DNA of 64,000 bases, from NCBI RefSeq assembly GCF_027625995.1, contig NZ_CP115396.1, positions 1,178,001 to 1,242,000 of the forward strand, in the 5' to 3' direction. The stretch comes from Hymenobacter yonginensis. GTDB taxonomy: Bacteria > Bacteroidota > Bacteroidia > Cytophagales > Hymenobacteraceae. Below, in pieces: positions 24,861 to 33,797 of the stretch (its first letter is position 1; every line of letters begins with the position of its first letter). The notes under the pieces are model-generated. The model ran no database searches, had not been told where the DNA came from, and saw nothing but the letters and a program-made list of their open reading frames with translations. Made by a program: the position numbers and the translations under genes.

Positions 24861-26243
24861 ATGACCTGGGAGCAGCTGCTCAGCCGCCGCCGCTACCCCG
24901 AGCAGCCCCAGCTCCACGTCGTGACCGACGCGCCGCCCGTGCGCGGCGCCTTCGTGGCCGACTACGACCGGGTGGTGTTCAGCTCGGCGTTTCGGCGGCT
25001 GCAGCGCAAAACCCAGGTGATGCCGCTGCCCGAAACCGACTTCGTGCACACCCGCCTCACGCACTCGCTGGAAACGGCCTGCGTGGGCCGCTCCCTCGGC
25101 CGCCTCGGGGGCCGGCTGCTGCTCGAAGAAACAGATGGCCTGGCCGAGTGCCTGCCCCACCTTGATTCCGACTTCGGCGACATTGTGGCGGCCGCCTGCT
25201 TGGCCCACGACATCGGCAACCCGCCCTTCGGCCACTCCGGCGAAGACGCCATTTCGGCCTACTTCCGCAGCGCTGCCGCCGAGCCGTTTGTGCGTATGCT
25301 CAACCCCGCCCAACGTGCCGATCTGCAGCAGTTTGAAGGCAACGCCGCCGGCTTTCGGGTGCTGACCCACACCTACGCGGCGCACAGCAGCGGCTCGGCT
25401 GGTTTGGGCCTTACGTATGCCACGCTGGGCGCTTTCACGAAGTATCCGCGGCCCTCGGTGGTGGAGGAAGCCAGCCGCACGCACGGCAGCAGCGAAAAGA
25501 AATACGGTTACTTCCAGACCGAAGCCTCCCGCTTTCAGGACGTAGCCCGCGAGCTGGGCCTGCTGCCCAAGGTCGCCGCCTCCGACCAGGGTGGCTTCTA
25601 CCACCGCCACCCGCTGGCCTTCTTGGTGGAAGCCGCCGACGACCTCTGCTACCGCATCATCGACTTCGAGGATGGCCTGAAGCTGGGGCTGATTCCGTGC
25701 GAAACTGGCTTGGCGCTGCTGCGCGCCATGCTCGGCGACGCGCCCGGCCGCCGTGGCTCGGTGGAGTGGCGCGACTGGCGCGAGGAGCTGGGCTACCTGC
25801 GCGCCCGCCTCATCAACCAGCTGGTGCAGCAAACCGCCCGCCTGTTCGCCGACCGCGCCCCCGACCTGCTGCGCGGCCGCGCCGACGAGCCGCTGGTGCA
25901 GCAGCTCGACTGCTGGGAGCAGCTGCAGGAAATCCACCGCCTCACCGTGGAGCATCTCTACCAGAGCCGCCCGGTGCTGGAAATCGAGGCCGCCGGCTTC
26001 GAGGTGCTGGCCGGCCTGCTCGACGCCTTCCTCTACGCCACCTTCGACCCCCAGGCTGGCCCCCGTTCGCGCAAATTGCTGCAGCTGCTGCCCGACCAGT
26101 TTCGGGCGTCGGGCCCGCAGGAAGGAGCCTCGGCCTACGAGCAGATTGTGCTGCTCACCGACCATATCGGGGGACTCACCGACCAAAATGCACTTAGCCT
26201 GTTCCGTACCATTCGCGGCATCGATTTGCCGAAGGGTTTCTGA
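24861..26243 (+). CDS. dgt: Deoxyguanosinetriphosphate triphosphohydrolase (dGTPase)
   Basis: An HD-domain enzyme of 460 residues that hydrolyses dGTP to deoxyguanosine and triphosphate. Motifs: DYDRVVFSSAFRRLQRKTQVMPLP, HTRLTHSLETACVGRSLG (first His), AACLAHDIGNPPFGHSGEDA (HD pair) and ADDLCYRIIDFEDGLKLG (the later metal Asp). Start at ATG 24861 (MTWEQLL) matches the usual N-terminus; an in-frame ATG at 24822 lies only seven bases after a TACCTTG box and would give a near-leaderless alternative. The downstream kinase gene overlaps only through frame shadows, not real coding. Confidence 0.94.
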   Translation: MTWEQLLSRRRYPEQPQLHVVTDAPPVRGAFVADYDRVVFSSAFRRLQRKTQVMPLPETDFVHTRLTHSLETACVGRSLGRLGGRLLLEETDGLAECLPHLDSDFGDIVAAACLAHDIGNPPFGHSGEDAISAYFRSAAAEPFVRMLNPAQRADLQQFEGNAAGFRVLTHTYAAHSSGSAGLGLTYATLGAFTKYPRPSVVEEASRTHGSSEKKYGYFQTEASRFQDVARELGLLPKVAASDQGGFYHRHPLAFLVEAADDLCYRIIDFEDGLKLGLIPCETGLALLRAMLGDAPGRRGSVEWRDWREELGYLRARLINQLVQQTARLFADRAPDLLRGRADEPLVQQLDCWEQLQEIHRLTVEHLYQSRPVLEIEAAGFEVLAGLLDAFLYATFDPQAGPRSRKLLQLLPDQFRASGPQEGASAYEQIVLLTDHIGGLTDQNALSLFRTIRGIDLPKGF

Positions 26244-26311
26244 GCAGTCGGCCGCAAGGTGTGCAGGTGGCCGGATAGGCGGCAAGCCGACTACTTCCAG
26301 CAAGAATATAG

Positions 26312-26319
26312 TAGCTTTG
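26312..26319 (+). promoter_or_regulatory. Promoter -7 box of the histidine kinase gene
   Basis: TAGCTTTG matches TAnnTTTG exactly, 39 bp before the proposed TTG start. Confidence 0.6.
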
Positions 26320-26358
26320 CCAGGTTCCGCGCCCCTACATCCAGCCCACCTGTTTGCT

Positions 26359-28452
26359 TTGAAGTTCTGGCTCTTTCTGTTTCTGCTGCTGCCTTCCAGT
26401 CTGGCATTGGGAGCTGAGTCGCCGGCGCTGCTGCAGGCGCTGACCCGGGTGCGCAACCACCCGCAGCTGGATACGGCCCGCGTGAACCGCCTCAACGAGC
26501 TGGCCTTTGTGCTGCGCTCCACCGCTCCGCGCGACTCACGGGTGCGCTTCGAGGAGGCGCTGGAGGTGGCCCGGCTGATTGGGTATCGGTCCGGCGAGGC
26601 GAAAGCGCAGCTTGGCTTGGGCTTCTACTACCGCAAGCGCAATGAATACGGTCCGGCCCAGGCGTACACCGAGCAGGCCCGCCAGACCTTTGCCCGCCTC
26701 CGCGATCAGCGCAACCAACTGGCCTGCACCTACAACCTGGCGTACATCTACTCCGGCCAGGGCAACTATCTGCAGGCGCTGACCTACGCCCAGAAGGCCC
26801 TTACGCTGGCTGAAACCCTGAACGATCCGCATTGGCTGGTGCTGATGAACGCGCAGATGGGCATTATCAGCACCGAAGTAGGCGAGTATGCCCAGGCCCG
26901 CCGGCATCTGGAAAAATGCCTGCGGATTGCAAAGCAGCACCAAAACCAGCCCGGCGTGTCGCAGGGGCTGCGTGGCCTCGGCGACCTGTACCGCACGCAG
27001 CAGCAGTGGGATACCGCCCGCCGCTACTACGAGCAAGATGCCGCCCTCACCCGCCAACTGGGCGACGAGCCCGGCTTTCTGGTGGAGGAGCTCAACGTGG
27101 CCGACATGGCCGAGCACCAGGGACGCTTCCCTGAGGCTTTTGCCTACACCTACCGCGTACTGCGCAACATCCAAAAGCTGGATGTAGTGGGCTACCTGCC
27201 CTGGGCCCAGCTGGTGTTAGCCCGCACCCACCTGCACACCCGCCGCCCGGACAGCGCATTCTACTATGGCCAGGCTAGCCTGCAGGCCAGCCTGAAAAGC
27301 GGCGTGAAGGAAAGCATCCGCGACGCCAGCCAGGTGCTGACGCAGGCCAGCGTGCAGCAGGGCCGCTTTGCCGATGCCTACCGCTACCAGCGCCTCTACA
27401 GCCTGTACCAGGACAGCCTCAGCAGCCGCGACCTTATCCGGCGGCTGGCGGCCCAGCAGTACGCTGCTCAGCTCGCCCGCCAGCGGGCCCGCATCAGCCA
27501 GCTAACCCGCAACGCGCAGCTCATCCGGCAGCAGAACCGGCAGCAGCAGTGGCTGCTGGGCGTGACGCTGGGCGGGCTGGTGCTGGTGGGCGGGCTGAGT
27601 ATGGTGCTCTGGCGCAGCAACCAGCTGAAAAAACGCGCTTACGCCCGCCTGGAGCAGCAGCAGCAGGAGCTGCTGGCCACCCAGAAGCAGCTGGTGGCTG
27701 CCGAAAAGTGGGCGTTTGTGGGCGAGCTGTCGGCGGGCATTGCGCACGAGCTGCAGAACCCGCTCAGCTTCATGAAAAAGTTTGCTGAGGTGAGTGTGGA
27801 GCTGCTCGACCACGACAGCACCCGGGCCCCGGGCGCATCGCCGGGCCTGCAGCAGGAGATTCTGAGCGGCCTCAAGCAGAATCTGCAGGAAATCAGCCAG
27901 CACGGGCAGCGGGCCTCGTCCATCATCACCGACATGCTCACGCACGCCCGCACCGGCACCAGCCAGCAGGAAGCCACTGCCCTCAATGACATGGTAGCCA
28001 ACGCCCTGAGGCTGGCCTACGAGGGCCTGCAGGTGCAGCGCCCCGGCTTCCGGGCCACGCTGCACACTCAGCTGGACGCGGCAGTGGGGGAGGTGCTGCT
28101 GGTGCCCACCGAGATTGAGCGGGTGTTTCTGAACCTGTTCACCAATGCTTTCCACGCGCTGGCCGAGCGGGCCCGGCAGCAGCCCGCCAACTACGAGCCC
28201 ACCCTGCACGTGAGCACCAGCCGCGAGGCCGGGCAGGTGTGCATTCGGGTGCGCGACAACGGCACCGGCATGGAGCCGCATGTGCAGCAGCAGATTTTCC
28301 AGCCGTTCTTCACCACCAAGCCGCTGGGCGAAGGCACCGGCCTGGGTTTGTCTTTGGCCCACGACATCGTTACGAAGGCCCACAGCGGCACACTCACGGT
28401 GGCCACCCAGCCCGGCAAATACACCGAGTTTGTGGTTTGCCTGCCTGCCTGA
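26359..28452 (+). CDS. TPR-containing sensor histidine kinase
   Basis: 697 residues from a TTG at 26359, chosen because it begins a proper signal peptide (MKFWLFLFLLLPSSLALGAE) and the earlier frame is a shadow of dgt. TPR repeats cover about 50-370 (LGLGFYYRKRNEYGPAQAYTEQA, NLAYIYSGQGNYLQALTYAQKA). A membrane span lies near 397-417, then a Gln-rich coiled coil. The kinase core has the H-box GELSAGIAHELQNPLS (His463), N-box NLFTNAFHAL, G1 RDNGTGM and FFTTKPLGEGTGLGLSLAH. The TPRs are likely periplasmic sensor repeats. No response regulator is adjacent, so its partner is unknown. Confidence 0.88.
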   Translation: MKFWLFLFLLLPSSLALGAESPALLQALTRVRNHPQLDTARVNRLNELAFVLRSTAPRDSRVRFEEALEVARLIGYRSGEAKAQLGLGFYYRKRNEYGPAQAYTEQARQTFARLRDQRNQLACTYNLAYIYSGQGNYLQALTYAQKALTLAETLNDPHWLVLMNAQMGIISTEVGEYAQARRHLEKCLRIAKQHQNQPGVSQGLRGLGDLYRTQQQWDTARRYYEQDAALTRQLGDEPGFLVEELNVADMAEHQGRFPEAFAYTYRVLRNIQKLDVVGYLPWAQLVLARTHLHTRRPDSAFYYGQASLQASLKSGVKESIRDASQVLTQASVQQGRFADAYRYQRLYSLYQDSLSSRDLIRRLAAQQYAAQLARQRARISQLTRNAQLIRQQNRQQQWLLGVTLGGLVLVGGLSMVLWRSNQLKKRAYARLEQQQQELLATQKQLVAAEKWAFVGELSAGIAHELQNPLSFMKKFAEVSVELLDHDSTRAPGASPGLQQEILSGLKQNLQEISQHGQRASSIITDMLTHARTGTSQQEATALNDMVANALRLAYEGLQVQRPGFRATLHTQLDAAVGEVLLVPTEIERVFLNLFTNAFHALAERARQQPANYEPTLHVSTSREAGQVCIRVRDNGTGMEPHVQQQIFQPFFTTKPLGEGTGLGLSLAHDIVTKAHSGTLTVATQPGKYTEFVVCLPA

Positions 28453-28456
28453 GGAC

Positions 28457-31400
28457 TTAGCGGAGCAGCCGCAGTGTTGTGTCGAGCTGTTGGGTGCGGA
28501 GCAGCGTCTGGTACTGCTGCTGAATTCGTTGCTGATTCTGGCGCTGCTGCTGCTTGCGAAACGGCTTCACCTGGTAGCGGCGGGCGCCGGCTGGCCGGCT
28601 CAGCCCCACATACACCAGGCCGCGACTGGGCTGCCGGGTGGCCTCGCCGCTCCGGATCCGGGCAATCCGCTTTTCGTTGTTACCAAACAGGGTCTGCAGA
28701 GGGCTCAGGCCCACGTACAGGTTGGCTTGGCCGTTGAGGTAGTACTCGCCGCTGATGTTGAGGTCGGTGAGGTTGCTGTTGAGGTGCAGGTCTGGAATCA
28801 AAAGCCGCCCGCCCGCCAGTACAAAACGGGGGCTTACGGGCTCGAAATACAGATGGCTGGTGCGCTCTTCCCGCATAAAACGTAGGGCCTGCATCAGAGC
28901 CTCCACGTTCAGCAGCTCCAGATTCTGCAAATCGGTTTTCAGGAAGGCATAGGTCTGCGCGATGTTGGGCAGGAAGGTGTCATCCAGGTCGGTGCGCAGG
29001 TCGGTTTCGCCGTTTAGTGTGCCCCGGATATTGTCGGCGCCCAGCACGTCAAACCCTACCGCGCCGGCCAGCCCGAAGAGCTGGCTGAGCTGAATCTGGT
29101 GCAGCCGTAGCTGGGCCCGCAATGGGTGGTGGCCCGCGGCAGCATCGGTCTGCAAAGCGCCCCGCAAGGAAATATCACCCCCAAAAGCCTGCAACGAGCA
29201 CTGCTGTAGCCGTACCTGGCCAGCTTCCAGGGTGCTGCCCAGTACAAACCGGCCGCCGCGTAACGCACCGTACTTCACCTGATCGGCCGTCACGTTCACG
29301 CGGCCCGTCACGGTACCATCCAGGAAGGGCGAGGGGCGCGTGCCGGCCGGGGCCCGCAGGCGCGAGTGGGCCTCTTCGGGCGGCGTGGGCATCGAACTCA
29401 GCGCGGCCAGCAGCTGCAGCAGGTGCTGAATATCGAGGGTGGCGTAGTGCAGGTCGAGGTCGGCGCGGGCGCGGGCCAGCCGGCTGCCATCCAGCAGCGC
29501 CGTCGCACTGATACGGCCTTTGCCGCCCGTGGAAGAGCGGAAGGTGAAAGCCGGAATCAGGAAGCGGCGCCCGTTTTTGTCGATGCGCAGGCGCAGCTGC
29601 TGCAGGGCCGCGGAGCCGGGCAGCACCAGCTGGTCCACGGCCACCGTCGCCTGACCGTTGGCAGCCAGCAGCACCTCGCGCAGCGTCGGGTCTTTGGGCG
29701 CGGTGCTGGCCCGGCGGGCGGGGCGCATCACGCGGGCCAAGAGCTGCTGGTAGCTGAGGGTAGGGAAATGCACGGATAGCTGCGCAGCCACGGGCTGCAG
29801 GTTGAGCGTATCGGTGGGCCAGCTGACGGTGCCGCGTACCTGGCCACCCCACACCTGCACCCGTAGGTCGCGCAGCTGCACGTAGCGGCCGTTGTGGCGC
29901 ACGGTGGCCGCCAGGCGCTCCAGCGTATCGGCCGCCACCACCAGCCGGCCGCACCGCAGCTGAATGTTGAGGCGCAAGCCGGGCGGCAGCAGGTTCAGCG
30001 CCTGCGCCGCCAGCCGCTGATTGGGCGTGCGGCCGGTATCGGTAGGAGCCATGGGCCGCCGGCGGCGCTGGCCACTGCGCGGGGCCGCCAACAGCCGCCG
30101 CATCTCGCTCAGGCGCAGCTCATCCACCTCAAAAGTGCCGGCCACGTTCGTAATGGGGTGCTGGCCGCTGAAGTAGGCCAGCAGGTAGGTGGTGGTGGCG
30201 TTGGCGCGCAGGCGCATGCCGTTGATGCGTCCGGTAAGGTTTTCCAGCGTCCAGAGGCTGTCGTGCAGCCGGATGTTTACGTTCAGGCCGTTCATGTCGG
30301 CGTGGCGGCGCGGAATGGCGAAGGAGGCGTTTTCGAGGCGCACGGTGCCGCGGGCGGCAATGGGCGGCAGCAGCGTATCGGCCCGCGCCGCCCGCCGCCC
30401 GGCCCGGTCGGGGATGGTGGGCAGTACGCCGTTCAGCTCCAGGTTGATGGCAGCTTCGCCCTGGCGGGCCTGCCAGAAATTGGGCACCACCACGGCGGCC
30501 AGGGTCTGCAGGTCGGTGCGGCCGCGCACGTGGCCGTTGAAGCGGGGCTTGGTGAAGTCCGTGACCGACAGCACGGCGTCCAGCTCGCCGGCCCGGGAGT
30601 AGAGGCGGCACTGCTCAAACGTAAGGCTGGTAGTGCGCGGCGAGTGAGCCGGGCCGTTGTCGAAGGTGCCGCGGGCGTCCCAGCGCCGGATGCGCCGCGC
30701 CGAGTCGGCCCACTGCACCTGGGCGTTGCGCATGGCGAAGTGCAGGATGGTGCGCGGCCGCGTGGTGGGCCCGCTCACGCCCCGGATGCTGTAGCGGATG
30801 AAGGCGTGGCTGGGGCTGCGGGCGTCATCCAGAAAACGCTCCAGGCCGGTGGGCAGCGCCACCCGCAGCACCTCCAGCAGCGGCTGCCGGCCGGCAAAGC
30901 GCAAATCGAGGCGGGTGCCGCGGGTTTCGTTGGGTGCTGCGCCCCGGTGGGTGCCGCGCACCAGCACCGTGTCGTTGTTGAGCGTGACGCGGGTGCTGTG
31001 GAAACGGCCTTCGCGCTGCCGGAAGTTGTAGCTGTAGCGCACCTGCGCCACTACCGGCTCGTTGGTGAACAGGTTGCCGCGCCCACTACGCAGGTACACC
31101 AGCCGGGCATCAAGCCGCCCCCGTACGTGGGCCACTCCTTCCCGCACCCGCGCCGACAGCCGCCCCTGCCGCACGTACGCCGAAAAGCCACTCTGGTGCA
31201 GCTCGTTGCGGTCCGTAACGCGCACGTTGTAAAGCAGCAGCGAGTCCAGGTTGAAATCGGGCGGGCCTTTGGGCGTGGCATTGCGCGGGCCTTTGCCGCG
31301 CAGGCCCCAGTCGCGGCCCTGCCGGTCGGTAAGCTGCCGGAACTCGCCGTTGCGCAGCGTCAGGCGGCTCACCCGAAACTCGCCGCGCCAGATGCGCGAC

Positions 31401-31702
31401 AAATCCAGGCGGGCATCCAGCTCACCTACGTGCAGCACGGGTACGGCGCGGCGGTAGGAGGTATCCGTGAGCTGCACGCCCTGCAGGGAGGCCGACAGGT
31501 GCGGGAAGTGGCGCAGCGCCGAGATGCTCACCGAAAACGGCGCCAGTACCAGATCGGAGTTGCGCGTAAGCCGTTCCCGGATGAGCTGTTCCAGGCGGCG
31601 CTGGCCCCATTCGGTGCCGATCAGCCAGGCGCCGCCCAGCACCGCCACCACCAACCCCAGCACGGCAACGGCCAGAAATTGGCGAAAGGACGGTCGTTTC
31701 AT
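28457..31702 (-). CDS. AsmA-family large membrane-anchored protein
   Basis: 1081 residues from ATG 31702 (MKRPSFRQFLAVAVLGLVVAVLGG). One N-terminal span anchors a long beta-rich periplasmic region. The AsmA pattern is seen at both ends: VSISALRHFPHLSASLQGVQL near the start and LRFMREERTSHLYFEPVSPRFVLAGGRLLIPDLHLNSNLTDLNISGEY at the end. AsmA/TamB-like proteins bridge the periplasm and are linked to lipid transport to the outer membrane. The C-terminal segment is unusually Gln/Arg-rich (QQQRQNQQRIQQQ). It is convergent with the kinase gene, whose stop lies 4 bp away. Confidence 0.88.
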   Translation of the reverse strand: MKRPSFRQFLAVAVLGLVVAVLGGAWLIGTEWGQRRLEQLIRERLTRNSDLVLAPFSVSISALRHFPHLSASLQGVQLTDTSYRRAVPVLHVGELDARLDLSRIWRGEFRVSRLTLRNGEFRQLTDRQGRDWGLRGKGPRNATPKGPPDFNLDSLLLYNVRVTDRNELHQSGFSAYVRQGRLSARVREGVAHVRGRLDARLVYLRSGRGNLFTNEPVVAQVRYSYNFRQREGRFHSTRVTLNNDTVLVRGTHRGAAPNETRGTRLDLRFAGRQPLLEVLRVALPTGLERFLDDARSPSHAFIRYSIRGVSGPTTRPRTILHFAMRNAQVQWADSARRIRRWDARGTFDNGPAHSPRTTSLTFEQCRLYSRAGELDAVLSVTDFTKPRFNGHVRGRTDLQTLAAVVVPNFWQARQGEAAINLELNGVLPTIPDRAGRRAARADTLLPPIAARGTVRLENASFAIPRRHADMNGLNVNIRLHDSLWTLENLTGRINGMRLRANATTTYLLAYFSGQHPITNVAGTFEVDELRLSEMRRLLAAPRSGQRRRRPMAPTDTGRTPNQRLAAQALNLLPPGLRLNIQLRCGRLVVAADTLERLAATVRHNGRYVQLRDLRVQVWGGQVRGTVSWPTDTLNLQPVAAQLSVHFPTLSYQQLLARVMRPARRASTAPKDPTLREVLLAANGQATVAVDQLVLPGSAALQQLRLRIDKNGRRFLIPAFTFRSSTGGKGRISATALLDGSRLARARADLDLHYATLDIQHLLQLLAALSSMPTPPEEAHSRLRAPAGTRPSPFLDGTVTGRVNVTADQVKYGALRGGRFVLGSTLEAGQVRLQQCSLQAFGGDISLRGALQTDAAAGHHPLRAQLRLHQIQLSQLFGLAGAVGFDVLGADNIRGTLNGETDLRTDLDDTFLPNIAQTYAFLKTDLQNLELLNVEALMQALRFMREERTSHLYFEPVSPRFVLAGGRLLIPDLHLNSNLTDLNISGEYYLNGQANLYVGLSPLQTLFGNNEKRIARIRSGEATRQPSRGLVYVGLSRPAGARRYQVKPFRKQQQRQNQQRIQQQYQTLLRTQQLDTTLRLLR

Positions 31703-31852
31703 AAGGGCAACGTGGGCAGGGAACTTGGGCAGAGAGTTGGGGCCTATTACGTAGAATCTGCCATTGTGATACGCAAGCCGGCCGCGCGGCCACATAAATC
31801 TGCGGCAAGTCCGGGAAGTCCGTTACTTGCGGGCCCTATTCTATCGGTATCC

Positions 31853-33730
31853 ATGAAACTTCCTTCCCTGCAGCTGCTGGCGGCCGAAGCGGCCCGCGCC
31901 GTGCGGCGCTTCCCCCTGACGCTGCTGTGCAGCCTGCTGCTGGGCGCGGCCGGCATCTACTACCAGCGGCTCAGCTACACTGAGAAAAACCACGCCGATT
32001 GGCTGTTTCCGCTGCTGTCGGCGGCCGGGCTGGGCTTGACGCTTACGCTGAACGTGGCGCTGGCCGGTGAGCGGTACCGCTGGCCGGTGCGGCGGAAGGC
32101 TATGGCCGCGGCCGGGGCGGTGGGGCTGCTGGGGCTCTGGTACGTGCTGTGCCCCGTCGAGCCGACCATCGTGTGGGGACTGCGGCTGCTGCTGTTGCTG
32201 CTGGGCCTGCACCTGCTGGTGGCCGTGGTGCCCTACCTGCCGCAGCTGCGCCACCGCACCGACACGCCCGGCTTCTGGCGCTACAACGAAACCCTGTTTC
32301 TGCGGCTGCTTACGGGTGGCCTCTACTCCGGCGTGCTCTACGTGGGTTGCGCGCTGGCTTTGACGGCCATTGAACAACTGTTCGAGCTGAAGCTGGACCG
32401 CCACGTCTACGAGCACCTGTTCATGGTGCTGGCCACGGGCTTCAATATCTGGTTTTTTCTGGCTGGCGTGCCCCGCGACTGGGTTGCGCTGGAGCAAGAA
32501 GCCCCGTATCCAAAGGGCCTGAAGCTGTTCACGCAGTTTGTGCTGCTGCCGCTGGTGGTGCTCTACCTGCTGATTCTCTACGCCTATCTGGCCCGGATAG
32601 TAGTGCGCTGGGAGCTGCCCGAAGGCTGGGTGTCCATCCTGATTCTGGCGTTTTCGGTGGCCGGCATCTTCGCCCTGCTCCTGATTCATCCCATCCGCGA
32701 CGCCCCCGAAAACACCTGGCTCCGTACGTTCGCGCGCTGGTTTTACCGGGCGCTGTTTCCGCTGCTGGGGCTGCTGTTCGTGGCCATTGGCACCCGCGTG
32801 GGCCAGTACGGCATCACCGAGGAGCGCTACTTCGTGCTGCTGCTGGCCGCGTGGCTGGCGGTAGTGGCGGCCTACTTCCTGTGGCGGCAGGGGCAGGGCA
32901 TCATCCGGATTCCGGCCTCCCTGGCCGTGGTGGCGTTTCTGTCCGCTGGTGGGCCCTGGGGTGCCTTTGCCGTGGCCGAGCGCAGCCAGCTCAACCAGCT
33001 GCGCGAAATCAGCAAGCAGTACGCGCTGCTGAAGGATGGCAAGCTGGACGGGGCCGGGCAGCGGGTGCCCGAGATTCCCGAAGAGGCCCGCAAGCGCATC
33101 AGCTCCATATTCGACTTTTTCGCGGATCGGGAAGCGGTTAAAGAGCTGCAGCCATTCTTCGCCACAAAGCTTACCATGCCGGATTCAATCCGTAGTATGC
33201 CCCGGTGGTCACGCAGTCATCAGCTAACCGAGGAGTTGTATGACATCAGTAACTTATCCGAGTGGAATAAATACGCTGTCGATGCCCAGGAAACCTCAGA
33301 TATCGTGTCTTTCCACGCCGAAAATTCCGCCGTACAGTCTTTAGGTAACGGTCGTTATTGGGTCCAAAACGTCAATTCGAGTATGGCGGAAGGTGGCGGT
33401 AGCATTCCGCTGACCCTGCTGGAAGGTAACTTCCGCCTGCGTGTTCCGGATTCCGGAGCGGCGGTAATTCTGGAGCAGGAACGTGCAACGGGGCCATGGC
33501 ATCCGCAGCTTACAGCTCCTCTCAACCGGCTGGCCGACTCATTGGTGGTACGAACCAGCGCTGAGCGAAACACATCCCAGGAGCTGCCGGCCCGGTCACT
33601 GACGCTGCGCACAACCAAGGGGCGTTACACTCTGCACCTATATCTGCAACGGCTGACCTGCAACATCCAGCACAGCAACAGCTACACCTTCGAGGGTAAC
33701 GCGTTGCTTGAAATATTGCCTGCTCCTTAA
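31853..33730 (+). CDS. DUF4153 domain-containing membrane protein
   Basis: 625 residues from ATG 31853; the frame runs nearly 2 kb further upstream but that part is antisense to the AsmA gene. The N-terminal 420 residues hold about eleven hydrophobic spans (RFPLTLLCSLLLGAAGIYY, LLLGLHLLVAVVPYL, GLYSGVLYVGCALALTAI), with the DUF4153 element NETLFLRLLTGGLYSGVLY. The last 200 residues are soluble and less GC-rich, with polar content (AVDAQETSDIVSFHAE). Function is unknown. It diverges from the AsmA gene and ends at a bidirectional terminator shared with guaA. Confidence 0.85.
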   Translation: MKLPSLQLLAAEAARAVRRFPLTLLCSLLLGAAGIYYQRLSYTEKNHADWLFPLLSAAGLGLTLTLNVALAGERYRWPVRRKAMAAAGAVGLLGLWYVLCPVEPTIVWGLRLLLLLLGLHLLVAVVPYLPQLRHRTDTPGFWRYNETLFLRLLTGGLYSGVLYVGCALALTAIEQLFELKLDRHVYEHLFMVLATGFNIWFFLAGVPRDWVALEQEAPYPKGLKLFTQFVLLPLVVLYLLILYAYLARIVVRWELPEGWVSILILAFSVAGIFALLLIHPIRDAPENTWLRTFARWFYRALFPLLGLLFVAIGTRVGQYGITEERYFVLLLAAWLAVVAAYFLWRQGQGIIRIPASLAVVAFLSAGGPWGAFAVAERSQLNQLREISKQYALLKDGKLDGAGQRVPEIPEEARKRISSIFDFFADREAVKELQPFFATKLTMPDSIRSMPRWSRSHQLTEELYDISNLSEWNKYAVDAQETSDIVSFHAENSAVQSLGNGRYWVQNVNSSMAEGGGSIPLTLLEGNFRLRVPDSGAAVILEQERATGPWHPQLTAPLNRLADSLVVRTSAERNTSQELPARSLTLRTTKGRYTLHLYLQRLTCNIQHSNSYTFEGNALLEILPAP

Positions 33731-33743
33731 AACCAACCAAACA

Positions 33744-33778
33744 AAAAGGGCCGCCGGCGTAATGCCGGCGGCCCTTTT
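33744..33778. terminator. Bidirectional intrinsic terminator
   Basis: AAAAGGGCCGCCGGC (33744-33758) pairs with GCCGGCGGCCCTTTT (33764-33778), lying between the convergent DUF4153 gene and guaA. Confidence 0.92.
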
Positions 33779-33797
33779 CACGAAAAGGCTTCGGGAC

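Noticed and set aside
25753-26358. Upstream extension of the histidine kinase reading frame
   Set aside because: It overlaps dgt in another frame; a promoter and a signal-peptide start appear at 26312-26359.
29894-31852. Long upstream extension of the DUF4153 reading frame
   Set aside because: This part is antisense to the AsmA gene and has no recognisable domain; the membrane protein starts cleanly at ATG 31853.
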